The notes under the pieces: generated by a model
Database searches by the model: none
Told to the model about the DNA's origin: nothing
The model's input: the letters and a program-made list of their open reading frames with translations, nothing else
Made by a program: the position numbers and the translations under genes
Source: Jaapia argillacea MUCL 33604
Taxonomy: Eukaryota > Basidiomycota > Agaricomycetes > Jaapiales > Jaapiaceae
Direction: 5' to 3'
Assembly (NCBI GenBank): GCA_000697665.1
Contig: KL197721.1
Span: 797,090 to 861,089 of the forward strand
Length of the DNA stretch: 64,000 bases
Shown: positions 45,925 to 57,520 of the stretch, piece by piece
Numbering within the stretch: the first letter of the stretch is position 1
Layout of the letters: every line of letters begins with the position of its first letter

Positions 45925-46698
45925 ATGAAGACGAAGCCATATGGACCCACCATTACTTCCCCGCCTCCACATTCCATCTCGCCCTACTACGATGTTGTGC
46001 GAGATGGTGTCATAACTGAGATTGTCATCAAGCGCTCAGACAGAGATCCCAGGTATTGGCCGGGAGAAGCAATGAGAACCCAAGTCGTTGGAGCAGATCG
46101 CTTCGTCGACTTTTATGATGAACCCGAAGAGAAGAACGTAAAACATTGGAAGAAGATGCTAGGCTTTTACCTTGCGAAGTTCGTTCTGCAGCCTCTTGGC
46201 TGTGAGTACTTCCATATGTTTTGCGTTGTCCACCGGAGCTTAGCTAGTTAATGTTGGTTGATGATGAGACGACATCGACATCAACAACTGTTACATTCGT
46301 TCCTTTCCACAAGGCTATAAGCTCTTCTGTCACAAGAAGGGCCACAAGGACGCCCCAAGACGCGATTCCTACCTGTGTGGTTGAGTATTGAAGCCAACGC
46401 CCTCTTCATCTACTAAACACATCTCCTATCATTCTATTCGTCAGGTTGGAAGAAAGACTTCCGCTCTCCTGCAGAGTTTGCACGTCATCTCAAATGGCTC
46501 ATGCTGGGAGCCAAACGAAACCCAGCTACATTGAAGACGACCTGCGATTGCTGCTACTGCGATGATCGTATGACGCGGCAGCAGATCGCGGAATTGGAGT
46601 GGGGACGGAAGTTTAGTAGGAGGTTGAAGAAGGGGAAGGTTAAAGGAGGGGAAAGCGAGTGTATATCTGAGAAGGAAGGGGGACCATCCAAGTACTGA
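45925..46698 (+). CDS. Clr2 N-terminal-domain protein, copy B
   Basis: Exons 45925-46201, 46269-46379 and 46445-46698 are in phase and give 213 residues. It shares with copy A the blocks HWKKMLGFYLAKFVLQPLG, FPQGYKLFCHKKG, DSYLCGW, FRSPAEFARHLKWLM and a CDCCYC cluster, then IAELEWGRKF. Both intron positions and phases match copy A. The tail is short and basic instead of Pro-rich. The cysteine/histidine cluster after the helix suggests metal binding. Function beyond family membership is unknown. Confidence 0.7.
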
Positions 46699-47387
46699 AC
46701 CTTTGTCCGTGTGATGGTACTGGCATCTTTCCCTTACCCCTCTCGCTGTGTTTTGATAATTGTAACTTATAATGGACTTCTGTGAATCTTTAATCAATTA
46801 CTCGCCAGGAGTGCTCTCCTGCAGCTGGTTGTGGGCAAATGCGACCAAAATGCGACATGACATATCTCGACCATCTGAGTCGGCGTTCGCCGGGCTCACC
46901 TTCAGCCAAATTCCTTCCTCCAAGGCGGCACCAACACAGCGACCCCTCCCAATTACCCTTGTACTCTGTCTATCTTGGCACCCATATAACAATGTCTTTT
47001 GCTTTGCTTAGTCTCTCATGTTGGTCCGAGAAAACCGTGATGGCATAATTTTGCGGACAGCAGTGATGATCAAATGAATCACACCTCTCTGCCTCATGTC
47101 TTCCGTCTTTTCCCCACATGCAAATCGACATAACCTGGGGCGTACACGATCAATTGTCCTCTTCTCATCCATGTGTCAATTGATAATTGGGGTCTACACG
47201 GTGGGTCTGATTGTAATCAACATGCACATACTTGCAAGAAAGGGCGTGCAGTCACATTGATATATATTCCGTCCCGACATGTCGCGATGCATCCTCTTGT
47301 TCTCCCTCACTCCATCCCCACTATCACAAGTTGGGAGACTCTATTCTAAGGACCAGTCGAATTCTACCATCCCATTGATCGACTTTG
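46699..47387. other. intergenic region
   Basis: About 690 bp with no recognised feature. TATATAT at about 47261-47267 could be the core promoter of the next gene, about 120 bp upstream of its start. Confidence 0.4.
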
Positions 47388-48374
47388 ATGCCCGTCCGTC
47401 AACCCCACGAACCCCACCTCCGCCATCCCCGACCATCTCCGCCACCGTCCAAATCCAAGAAACGAAACTCGAAGCCCAGCAATACCATCCCCTTCCCCAC
47501 TGTCATCACTCCTTCCCCAAGCTCCTCGTCTTCCAAATCCACTCCTCACTCTACGCCACCAACACCTACGAAGACCTTCCGACATGACCCCCCGCCACAC
47601 CAATCCATTCCAGAAGCTATGAAAGTCCGCCCTGAGTGGTATGACGATGGCCAACCCGAGCCCTATCCCGAATCTTTCTATCATGCTCAGTTCGCTACGC
47701 CCAGCCTTGCGCATATTGCACCGCTCTCCCTCCCCTCCCTCCTCCCAAATCTCTCTCGGTCAGAGTCGACGTATAGCCATCGGGGGAGGTCTGTACGCCC
47801 TTCGTTGAGTCCTGTGGTGGAAGAGACGAGTAGTGCTGGTGCGAGTAGTCCAAGGTCTCCTCATCCGGGCTCCCCCTCCCAATCTCCAACTACTTCTCAG
47901 TTGTATCATCAACGAGCCAGTACATCTGGGAGTACACCTCATTCCCACTCCACTCGCCACTCGGGTTCTCCTCACTCCCATTCCCAACGAACACGGCATC
48001 GCTCTCGGTCTAGATCGCAACATCACCGTCGCTCACAAAGGCGAAGCTTAATAAGCTCCAACGGTTACACTTCTCCTTCTTTCACCACCGCTATCCACAC
48101 AACCCATTCAACGAATCATACATCTTTTGGATTCGTAGGAGGGGCCGATGCGTTTGAGAAAGAGTTGACGTTGGCTGTGATGTCCCTTCCACCTCGCCAT
48201 GAGCCTTATCCGAGAGGCTCGAGCAGGAGGGGGAATCGGAGACGAAGGGGGAGAACGATGTGCAAGATCACTGAAGCGGCAGAGAAAGTGCGGGATGGTA
48301 TTGGGAAGGTTGTTAGTGACATTGGGGAGATCATTCGGGTTACCGTTGGCTGTCGGCCGAGCTTGGGGTATTGA
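47388..48374 (+). CDS. disordered Ser/Pro/His-rich protein with shared C-terminal domain, copy A
   Basis: A single open frame of 328 codons from the ATG at 47388. The first 240 residues are Pro/Ser-rich, then Ser/His/Arg-rich with SHS and RSRSR-type runs, and likely disordered. The last 75 residues contain DAFEKELTLAVMSLPPRHEP, a basic stretch GNRRRRGRT, and KVRDGIGKVVSDIGEIIRVT ending near GCRPS. The same order occurs at the C-terminus of the protein at 52890-53507, so this is a small conserved domain. I do not recognise it. An upstream exon is possible, since an open frame precedes it. Confidence 0.65.
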   Translation: MPVRQPHEPHLRHPRPSPPPSKSKKRNSKPSNTIPFPTVITPSPSSSSSKSTPHSTPPTPTKTFRHDPPPHQSIPEAMKVRPEWYDDGQPEPYPESFYHAQFATPSLAHIAPLSLPSLLPNLSRSESTYSHRGRSVRPSLSPVVEETSSAGASSPRSPHPGSPSQSPTTSQLYHQRASTSGSTPHSHSTRHSGSPHSHSQRTRHRSRSRSQHHRRSQRRSLISSNGYTSPSFTTAIHTTHSTNHTSFGFVGGADAFEKELTLAVMSLPPRHEPYPRGSSRRGNRRRRGRTMCKITEAAEKVRDGIGKVVSDIGEIIRVTVGCRPSLGY

Positions 48375-48806
48375 TCTGTGCTTAGATTGGACTTTTGGAT
48401 GGAGCTATGGGTTCCTTTGTGTTTGAAAGACTGCGTTCATACGATATGTGGGTCAAGAGATCATAGCGAGCTATACGACACGCTTTCCACGACACGACAC
48501 GACACGAATGATATACCTATGTGTTGTAGCTTTCAATCGAGGTGCTTCAAGTTATTCAGATAATTTTATTCACGATCGGACATAAGTTACACACCCTATA
48601 TATGCGTCACGCATCACATGCCTCGTCATTGTGACCTCCTATCAAAGCCGGTCACGCCTCTTGCCAACGTCGTCATAAGTGGTCCGCACCATGGATCAAC
48701 AATCGATTCTCTGGCTCTTCTCTGGCTCTGCTACCTCGCAGAATTTCTGCAATCCCCTACACAACTTGAATCTAGTATCGCTTTTGCCGTCGCCTAAGGT
48801 GATCTA
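48375..48806. other. intergenic region
   Basis: Contains a short ACACG tandem (about 48478-48508: CGACACG repeats). No gene seen. Confidence 0.4.
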
Positions 48807-50188
48807 ATGATGGAGGACCTCCCAATCGATACCCGCAATCCGGCGGTCAGAGACTACTTGGCTCTCATTCGCCTCCAAGTCCTGACTCCGCTGTCACTAT
48901 TGATAAATATCGCGACTGTATTGATTTGTACTGTCATGGTAGATCCTGGCATCGGTGGGTCCTCCGTCTCTCTCGCCATGTCCAAGGTCCTTCTGATCGA
49001 GCTGTGGCCGACTCGGATGTTTATAGGTCAAGTATCAAAGCTCTACCCAAACCCCCTCACTCCATCCAACGCCGTCATCGCCATGTATGCAACTTTGGTG
49101 TACATCGGTCAGATTGGGTATTGCTTGTTGCTAGTCTTTGCGAGGAAGAAGGAGACTAAGGTGAAATCTTTCCTCTGCTTCTGGTTAGCGTGCTAACCTG
49201 CACCCCACAGCAAACATTTCTGAAAGGCGTCGGTCTAGCTCTAGTCTCTTCAAACTGGGTGATAGCTTTTTGGGCTATCGCATTTGTATTCCAATCGTTC
49301 CTCCTCGCCACGATTCTACTTGGTATGGTTATCCGCGCGACGTTGGTTTTTTACGGAGTTGACTCTCACATTAGGACTCCTACTTGTTCTCCTAATCTAC
49401 GCGAACCTCGTATTACTTATCTATCACCACCCAAGTAGTCATGGATTGCTCGGTAAACATCTTCCCGTCGATTCCAGTTTGTAGTCACTAATTCTACTGC
49501 CGGTATATAGGCGAGCGACCCATGGATCTCATCCTCATCCATGCACCTGTCAGGTTATTCCTGGTTGGCGTGCTTGGTGACACCTTTGCCCTTGTCCTGT
49601 TGTGGGTTCTCCCTCTCTTTTCTCAACGTTCTCAGTCCCCGTTCCTGACGCGAAACCATCCTCGTTTCCTCTTATCAACCACGAAGCATAACACTGGGCT
49701 ACACGTACTCTCCAGGCGAACCTCAACACTACGCTCGGTATCAAACTCCGGCGTTCGTGTTCTTACTGTTGATTAATCTCTTGGGTACGTCTTTCTCTCA
49801 ACCTCAAGCATCCCGACTCCACGTCGGCGGATTACCCGGACTACTTTCTTCTAGAATTTATTTCACTCATTAATTTTCCCGTTCGTCATATCCAGGTCTA
49901 CTAGTAATAATGGTCCGAAGAGACGTTGTATGGTGTGTCGGAGCCACCCTGATTTGTATCTCGATCTGGGTGGAGAGGCCAAAGCCTTTCATCGTTTATG
50001 TGCGTTCTCCCCTTTAAGTTCTGTATTTTTGGTCCTAATCTCATATGGAATAGATAACAACCCTGTTGTTCACGATAATACACCCTCTAGGACTCGTAGC
50101 AGCGGCGCTTTGGCATCGGCTTAAGAATCCGAGTACGGCGCCTAGGAGGGGGCCGATTGCGTTGCCGCCTGATCAGGAGGTGAGTTAG
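48807..50188 (+). CDS. uncharacterised seven-helix-type membrane protein
   Basis: Eight exons are predicted in phase: 48807-48954, 49027-49160, 49211-49322, 49375-49434, 49511-49601, 49687-49784, 49896-49999 and 50054-50188, giving 293 residues. Hydrophobic segments include VLTPLSLLINIATVLICTVM, NAVIAMYATLVYIGQIGYCL, VIAFWAIAFVFQSFLLATIL, LLLVLLIYANLVLLIY, RLFLVGVLGDTFALVL, TPAFVFLLLINLLGLLVIM and VVWCVGATLICISIW. The last helix is followed by a Pro/Arg-rich cytosolic end (PSTAPRRGPIALPPDQE). No known family is recognised. The boundary of exon 4 could be AG-shifted without changing frame much. Confidence 0.7.
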
Positions 50189-51055
50189 TCTTCCAATGTG
50201 TTACACTCCTTCTCTCCGTATTTTAGGGGATTGTGAAGTCCCAGTCCGAAGCCGGTGCCTAGTGGGTTTCGGAAGTCCCACGATGCGTTCGCTTTTCATT
50301 TCCATCTGTTCTCTACGCAAAGAGTGCTTTATTAACGACTTGTCGGTTATGTTGTAGGGAAGGCCTCAGGTAAGCCGAGGTGATGCGCGATTGATTGGGT
50401 GACTAATGGATTTGATTTGGGGGTAGAGAGGACCTGGGGAGGTGGATGCTAGTGATATTTGGGGATGATGTGGTGTGGTTGTGTCGGGGAGGAGAGGAGA
50501 GGATATTTTCGACAGTCATGTATGCTATCCATAATGAGTCGTCTTGGTGTCGCTGCAGTCGTATGGTCAAGAAATTCCGAGCTCGGTAAAGAGGGTTTTC
50601 GTCCACATATATCAGGTAAGGCTGAGGCAGAGGTAACTCCCGATAGTAGTGGTGCGGTCACGGTCGTGGGGTGAATCAGAACGCACCAAACACCACGCAT
50701 CACAACGCCACCCACTTCGCTTGTTTCCTCCCTCGACCTGACTTCTGAGCGCCTGCAATTGAAAAGCTGGCACTGGCATCATGCATCATCTCCATTCCTG
50801 CGGCGGGACGGGGCCCTCGGTAATTGGCATTTAGTTGGACATAGCGCGGCGTCCTCAAATACCAATGTAAACTGACAGCACTTTGGTACTCCGATGTCAA
50901 TGGATGCCATTAAGAGTTTGAGGACCCCTCTCAACTTAATGGCCGCTGCCAGTGGCGTTTGAACTACTTAGGTAGTACATACTGGATTGCTGGGTATTCC
51001 ATCGATCCCCCGCCCCCTCGTTCTACAACTTACTCCACACAACTGAAGTGACGTT
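50189..51055. other. intergenic region
   Basis: About 870 bp. Small overlapping frames near 50449-50715 are not supported. No recognised gene. Confidence 0.4.
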
Positions 51056-51662
51056 ATGGTAAGAAGAACTCCATGCTCGTTCCCTCCGTACTCTCAGCTC
51101 ACTTTCTTGACCACCCATCAGAGCAATGCAGCGTTGGTACAGGAATACACCGCCACATTTGGTGGTTTGGTCACCATCTCTCTCTTCGGTGAGATCAATG
51201 CCCTAGCTTCCCTCTTGTACGATATTCACATGATGACCAACAGGAGCTGCTATCGCGTGGTCTGCAGTCTTCAACGCCGTACGGGGCGACCTACTCCTCT
51301 TCTCCTGGGCCAACTGCTGCTTCGTCTCAGCAGGTGTAGCAGCTACAGGGATCGGAATCATCCTCCGAACCAATGGTATCCACCTCACAAAAGATAAACA
51401 AAACTCAGACGGCCGATGGTTTAGAGCACATAACATTTTACGTGGCTTTGCCGTTGTCTCGGCGTGTTTGGTGCTTGCGGGTTTATTGATCATGAGCGTC
51501 GCTGTTATCAACTTGCCGCAGGATGCTAGTGGGACTAATTCTTGGACTGGGTTAGATACGGATTGGAGGGAGGCAGCTAATATCGCTGCGGGGGCTACGA
51601 CCATCGGGTTGTCGGTGACGTTTATTGCGATTGCGTTGGTTACTTGGGCCTGGAATATTTAG
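51056..51662 (+). CDS. small four-helix membrane protein
   Basis: Exons 51056-51058 (ATG alone), 51122-51188 and 51244-51662 give 162 residues. Helices are TATFGGLVTISLFGAAIAWS, NCCFVSAGVAATGIGIIL, GFAVVSACLVLAGLLIMSVA and AAGATTIGLSVTFIAIALV. It ends in WAWNI. The first intron begins directly after the start codon, supported by the frame and by a good GTAAGA donor. No family recognised. It is in tandem with the membrane protein upstream. Confidence 0.65.
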
Positions 51663-52889
51663 GATGTCGGAGGGTTTGGTTGACGACGTGGTGTTTGCTT
51701 CTCAACGAAGACTTGAAAGGACGCTTAAGCGTGGGCGGGGGAACGACGGCGACAGAGAAATGGGTTCTGCCTATCCGTCAATATAGGTACTAAAGGCTTC
51801 TGTGGGTTTGTAGCAGGCACCGGTCTGCCTGTGATGAGGCAAGACCTGGCAATTCAGCAATGACTTCAAGTGCTACGGGCTGTACGGAGACCGCTAGATC
51901 AAGCTCGGGAGACGCGGATGAGAGTGCGGCGGTCGCTTTCAGAAAGGAGAGATGCGTAGAACCCATAGTTGTCCGATATGTAACCGGTAAACCCAATGCA
52001 TTGAGACAGGGGTCGACTTGTTTCGAGAATCTGTTCTCTTGCGGGACATCTCAGAGTTCAAGAAGGACATGGCTTTCACTCAGCCCCCGATATAAATACA
52101 GTTGTGCCAGGTTGCGAACAAGCTGCGGTATAATCCAAATCAAACAAACAGTGGATTCGGTCCGACTTCAGACACGGCGGCTTGATGGCAGCCACGAAGC
52201 GGGCGTAACAAGCACGAGGAGAACCAGACTCACGAAGGACGAAAACGCAACAGACAGCAGAGACTTTGAGGGCACAAGCAGGCCATCCGCGTTGATCCGT
52301 TTTGGTAGGCTATTTTTGTGCTCTCCAAACAACAAGCCGTGGATAGCAGAAGACTGGGGAGTACGTTCGCCGAATACTGAGAAGTTGGGCTGGCGATATC
52401 CTGGACGCGATCTCTCCACCCATACTGGATCGCAGAGACTGTTGGACTTGTACTAGGGAGTGATCATAAAAGAAACCTGGTATGTTTTCGATATGTTTTC
52501 GACATGTTTTGATAGGCTTTCGGATCAATCAATCTCGCACCAACTCATCGGGATATCAGTGCTTCAGTGCCGAAGCTGCTCCGTGTCTCTCCACGCCGTC
52601 CACAGCCGTCCAATCGCATATTGGGGATGATGGGTTCCCAGCATCCTGGTCCATCCAAACGCAGCATCTAAATGGAGTCTCGACTTGTTGGGGTTTGTCA
52701 GACCAGCATGCAGGACCACAAGCCTCTACAGCGATAAGGAGTTCCCTCGGACTCGGACTCGACTCCATCCCGATTCTTCCCCCTGCCCGGCACGGCATTT
52801 TTGATACAGCAGTACAAAAGCTCTGCGCCCTTGCGCACTTGTAGGGTTTCTCTAGATGACCCCAACTTTCTAAACCATCTCAACCCCTC
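51663..52889. other. no recognisable gene
   Basis: About 1.2 kb. The 198-codon plus frame (51860-52456) has no domain and an ordinary composition for a chance frame. A hydrophobic minus-strand piece near 52190-52330 is also unassigned. Confidence 0.35.
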
Positions 52890-53507
52890 ATGTCTTCCGT
52901 CCCCTTCCCCTCCGTCACTGAATCACGCCGCGGCGGACGCACGTATTGCGTCAGGGAAAGGGAAAGGCGGAGACGTAGGACCAGGGTGCGAATTTCGTTG
53001 GATCCAGTCGTTGAGGCTGATGAGTGGGAGTGGGAGGAGAGGGAGAGGGTACGGCTGCAGAGTGGGAGGACTGAGAGTGATGGGATGAGTAGCGATGGGG
53101 AATCGGACTTTGGGAGTTTCGCCAGTCGGGTCAATGATGTTAAGGAGAGGAGATGGGAGCCATCACCGACACCGCTATATCAGGGTGGATGTGGTTTGAA
53201 GAGGTCGCCATCATCGTTCACTGCTTGGGACTCGACTTCGAGCGTGAGCGTGATGGGGAGGGGTAAAGGGAAAGGGAAAGGGAAGGATGTCGTCGGTGGC
53301 GGTCTCGCTGTCAACGATTTCGACAGGGAGATTACCCTGGCACTCATGGCCATCACACCGCGGTCCGATAGCGATAATCGCCGTATTCGACGCAGGCAAG
53401 CCGCCGCCAATCGGGGGGACGGATATGGTTCTGCTTGGAGTCGAGCGATGCGAGAGGTAGCTGATACATTCAGAGTTGCTATTGGTGGTCGTCGGTCGTC
53501 GACATGA
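52890..53507 (+). CDS. protein with shared C-terminal domain, copy B
   Basis: A single open frame of 205 codons. The N-terminal 130 residues are charged and Ser-rich with no domain. The C-terminal 70 residues read VNDFDREITLALMAITPR, then RRIRRRQAAANRGD, then SRAMREVADTFRVAIGGRRS. This matches the C-terminus of the protein at 47388-48374 in order and spacing: acidic-aromatic FDRE/FEKE, TLALM, basic stretch, and a helix ending in V-x-x-x-RVxxGxRxS. Function unknown; no signal peptide or membrane segment is visible. Confidence 0.6.
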   Translation: MSSVPFPSVTESRRGGRTYCVRERERRRRRTRVRISLDPVVEADEWEWEERERVRLQSGRTESDGMSSDGESDFGSFASRVNDVKERRWEPSPTPLYQGGCGLKRSPSSFTAWDSTSSVSVMGRGKGKGKGKDVVGGGLAVNDFDREITLALMAITPRSDSDNRRIRRRQAAANRGDGYGSAWSRAMREVADTFRVAIGGRRSST

Positions 53508-54289
53508 TTCCTTCACTGCATCATGAGCGATGCACCAAAAGTCTTCCTGTACGTTCACCTAATTCTCGCTACTGTCATCAAGTTCACTGATTCCCTCCCT
53601 TTCGTTTTAGATGTTCGGATAATATTCCGAAACGTCCACCATCCCATACCCCACACACGCTCTCGCAGTATTTTTATCACTCTCATGACATTCTCCTTGC
53701 CCAAAATTCTCGACGTATTGTATCTCTGAACCCAACTGTATCTCCAAATGGTCTCTCTGCTTGTTGTTTGTATGTGACTTGGCTCGTTGACATTATCAAA
53801 ACGCTCTACGCTGCCTCTCATCCTCACTCGCGTGGAATCTTGGGAATCGACTCCTCTTGTCTTGTCTCGTTTTAGTGGAGTCCAACTCCTCCAAGTCGTA
53901 TCTTCGTCATCGGGTCTTAGCACTTCGGGTCTCCACAATCGACCATTGCTGTAATGCATCAAGCCCTAATCCTCCCGTTCCTCTGGTTGAGACAAACGAT
54001 CCCCCAATTCGCTTGACTGGCGGCCCCTAGCCTCCAGTAACCAATCAGTTGCTCGTCATATACTTTTGGTGGGATGATACAGGAACACTTCTATTCGGGG
54101 GCTGGTTGCGATCCCACGTTAGCCTCTAGGACACTCACGTTATACAACGAATAGATGGAGTACAGGAAGCCACCTGCCAAACCCGCCGCTAAGGATCGAG
54201 ACTAGAGACCACGTCCTTCCCCAGGCCTCACCCCCTCCCCGGAAGTTTACCGCGCTCGTCTGGGAGTCCTGCGAATCTCTTGAGTACTG
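53508..54289. other. intergenic region
   Basis: About 780 bp with no supported gene. A 135-codon minus frame (53555-53962) has no domain. Confidence 0.4.
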
Positions 54290-54510
54290 CCTCCGTCGTT
54301 GTATATCGGATGCCGTATGTTCGATCTACACAGACGCTCGGTCGTAAACCGGCAACCTCGTGATTAGCATTCGCCCTAGCCTGGAGTTCGTCGGTGAAAA
54401 CCCATCTCCTTGAGGTTCCCAACTTCTGTTATTTCTCGTCATGGGTTTTGTGGATCTCACGTGCGCCGTTCAAATCCCTCGCTCTTCTCGATCGTGTTGG
54501 TGTTGGGGGA
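54290..54510 (+). pseudogene. 5' fragment of a DUF6534-type gene
   Basis: A partial copy of the start of the gene at 55242. The leader words ATGCCGTATGTT and CGGTCGTAA have counterparts at about 55111-55160. The first exon reads MGFVDLT followed by a GTGCGC donor at 54459, against MGVVDLS and GTACGC in the intact gene. Similarity is lost soon after, so only the promoter and first exon survive. Confidence 0.5.
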
Positions 54511-55241
54511 GGATGTCTGGCCTCGTTGTATTCAAGAGGGTGTTAACCCAAGTGAGAAACAGGCGAGAATCCCATTCGGTGGAATAAGCCTTCATGGACG
54601 GTCACGAATTTCTCGGAGTCTAGTATGGTGACACGGGCTTCGTCCCGCAGACTAACTACTTCGCAGGCCGTAGCTCCCCGCAACGTATGTGCGACACATC
54701 TGTATACGGACTGCATGGACGGGGTGGGGGTGACAGGATATCAGATAACCCTGCACTTTCTCCACGGACTGCGATATTATCAGATACTGAGATAGTAGTT
54801 GTGTCGCGAAGCTGTCAGTCTATCCCAGCCAGGATGGTGAAGCACAATGTGCCAGCCTTCCCACGCCCGCTACACACGACGCCATTACGCCCCTTTACCG
54901 TAAACCTACTGATGGACTAATATCACTTGGCCTGACAAAGTCCTGACGCCCCCAACGAGGACAAAGACAATGTGGCACCATCTGTTGCTATCATGCCCTC
55001 ATCTTCTCCGTCATCCTCCTAGTACTGTTTCAGCAGATTTTCTCTCGACTTCAACGAGCCGAACCTTGTAAGTCCTTTCAAGTCACCACTTCCGTCACTT
55101 TATGCTGAATGCCGTCATGTTGGACCTACAGCCGTGGTCAGAAGGTCCGGTCATAAGTTAGAAGGTTGCCTAAAATCACTTTAGAGACCGTTCCTTGATA
55201 CCCACCTCCTCGACTGTTTGCCGCCCACTCATTTTGCAGGT
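54511..55241. other. upstream region of the DUF6534 gene
   Basis: No gene recognised. The segment near 55090-55241 is the part shared with the 5' fragment at 54290-54510. Confidence 0.4.
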
Positions 55242-57167
55242 ATGGGTGTCGTGGACCTTAGGTACGCCCTTCGAAACCGCTTGTTTGTTCCTCTCTTCAT
55301 GATCGATATCACCTTGCAGTATCGGCCCAATCCTGATCGGTGTGGTCTTTTGGTGTATGCCGTATGTTCGGGATTGAACTGACGTGTGGTCCTGGTAGGA
55401 CTGATGATTAACGTCTTCCTGTTTGGCATGATGTCCCTCCAATGTTACTTATATTTTACGACCTTTAAGACGTGAGTTTATCTTGAGTTTACCATCCACC
55501 CGCGAAGCCCTAAACTTCTCCACAGCGACAAACTGAGGATCCGTGCCCTCGTGAGTGCCAAAGCTCAATATTTTTGAACATCCTAACTTCGACATGCTTC
55601 TCGGTACAAGGTCTGGTTCCTTTTCGTCTGTGACTTCATCAACACCATCTTCCTCATTTGGGTGCTTTACAACTATACAATCACGAACTTTGGTATGTCT
55701 CTCCGTCACAGGTCTCTTTGGAGGAGGCCTAACGAGAAGTCATTCAGGCGACTACGAAGCAATAACACATGGAAATTGGCGTGCGTAGGATACCTTTTTT
55801 TCCCTGAGTGAATGTTGTTCAATTCCCAGATCTATTCCAGAGGTTGGCACTAGTACGAGACGAATCCTGCTTATTTACTGCAAGAGGTTGACTGTAACCA
55901 TCAAACAGGTCCTTTTTTCAATGTAGGATATCCCGTTACCCGATGGTCATTCCAGTCTCCTCACTTCACCAGACCGTCAGTGCTACCTGCGTACAAAGTT
56001 TCTTCGCTCGACGCGTATATGTCCTATCTCAGAAACGATGGCTCTGCTTCATCATCTGCTGCGGTATAGTCGTTGCAACTGGTATGAGTGTTCCCCTTTT
56101 TCTCTTCCCCATCTATGGCATTTTAACCCCATGCATCAGCTTCCGGACTCTCTGTAATGATCGTCGGCGACATTATCCCATCTTTCATCAAATGGGGTGA
56201 ATGGCAGGTGAAACTAACCATCGTTATGTGGTTATCGTCCGACGTGGTTGTCGATTGCTTGATAACCACCTCGTTACTTTGGGGTTTGGTCAGTCCCATA
56301 TTCAAATCTTGTCCTTCTGAAAGCCTCTTTGATTCGTAATTACCGCAGAGGCAAAACAAAACAGGCATGCCGGTGACGGATGATATTCTCATTAGGTTGA
56401 TGAGATGTACGTCCAGCCTCCGTTGTTTGGAGCGAGGGACCTATTTAACTCTTGGGTTGAAGTAACTGTGCCTACGGGGTTGGTCACAGCCATATGGGCC
56501 TCCATCAACCTCGTCCTATACCTCTCAAGCGTGCGTACGCACCGACTTGCCATCCTCATTGAGCCCTGACAGTATTGTCCACCCAGCCTTACCCATACCA
56601 CCTAATCTTTAACATACCATTGGCGAAGGTGAAGATCGTTATTCCCACCAACCTTCAGTGTCCTAACATTCATTTCTTGCTTATTTGAAGCTGTATAGCA
56701 ACTGCTTGATGTCAGCATTGAACGCCCGTGTCAAAACCTCGCAACGCAATGCGCAAGGAGCCGTGTGTACCGTCTCTGGAAATTGGTCTGCCTCAAACGG
56801 TCCCGTGCGTTCTTTTCACTGGAGTTCGTTCCGCATGTTGTAAGACTCATACACCCTCGACAGATCTCAGGTTTCTCGGGCATTCAAGTCGTCAGCCCAA
56901 CTAAGGTAGGCGTGAACAACACCTTGTTCACGAGTTTCACCAAAACTTAAACCCCCCTCAGCTTGGTCCAGAGGAGTATGAGCTCCCGCCTGTTAGAGTC
57001 AAGTTAAGTCAAGGTGATGAGACAGCCATCTCAGGGAATACGAGTGAGTTTCCGTGTCTTTCCCTTCCATTCGCAGGAATGATATGTTTGAAGGTCAAAA
57101 CAACGAAGCGGATGTTGAGGCTGGTACCCGTGCAGAGTATGGTATTCGATGGGACAAGCCCTCGTAG
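55242..57167 (+). CDS. DUF6534-domain seven-helix membrane protein
   Basis: A member of the DUF6534 family, abundant in mushroom genomes and of unknown function. The N-terminal exons are very short: 55242-55261, 55320-55339, 55399-55471, 55526-55550 and 55611-55692, all in phase. They read MGVVDLSIGPILIG, MINVFLFGMMSLQCYLYF, TFKTDKLRIRALVWFLF and INTIFLIWVLYNYTITNFG. Later blocks are VQSFFARRVYVLSQKRW (about 55990-56043), GLSVMIVGDIIPSFIKWGEW, SSDVVVDCLITTSLLWGL, KTGMPVTDDILIRLMR, GLVTAIWASINLVLYL and YSNCLMSALNAR. The cytosolic tail is partly resolved (PTKLGPEEYELPP). Exons between 55693 and 55930 and the end (about 57167) are uncertain. Confidence 0.85.
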
Positions 57168-57520
57168 GTGGTCCCGAAAGTCGTGAACGACAACGGCGGC
57201 ACATCTAATGGGAGGGAATGTCATGAGCGCGGCGCCAAGGTGCCATGGTTCTCTGCGGGAAGCATCTTGCACGAGACATGTCAGGACAGACTGGGAGGCA
57301 ATGTCAACGGATGTGGCATGGCACATTTAGTTACACAAAATATACCATAATCGTGCACACCTCGTTCTGTACTAGAGAAACACGACAAGGGCATCCCAAA
57401 GCTCATAGTGAAAGATCGGCAGAGACGTATTATGTCTCGAAAACTTGTGGAGTTGAGCGGTGAGGGTCCGGAGTGGCCGTACAATGACAAATAATATGGT
57501 ACCAGAAGACGCAGGTAGTT

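Noticed and set aside
51860-52456. 198-codon plus-strand open frame
   Set aside because: No domain, no coherent hydrophobic pattern and no paralogue; it looks like a chance frame in a GC-balanced region.
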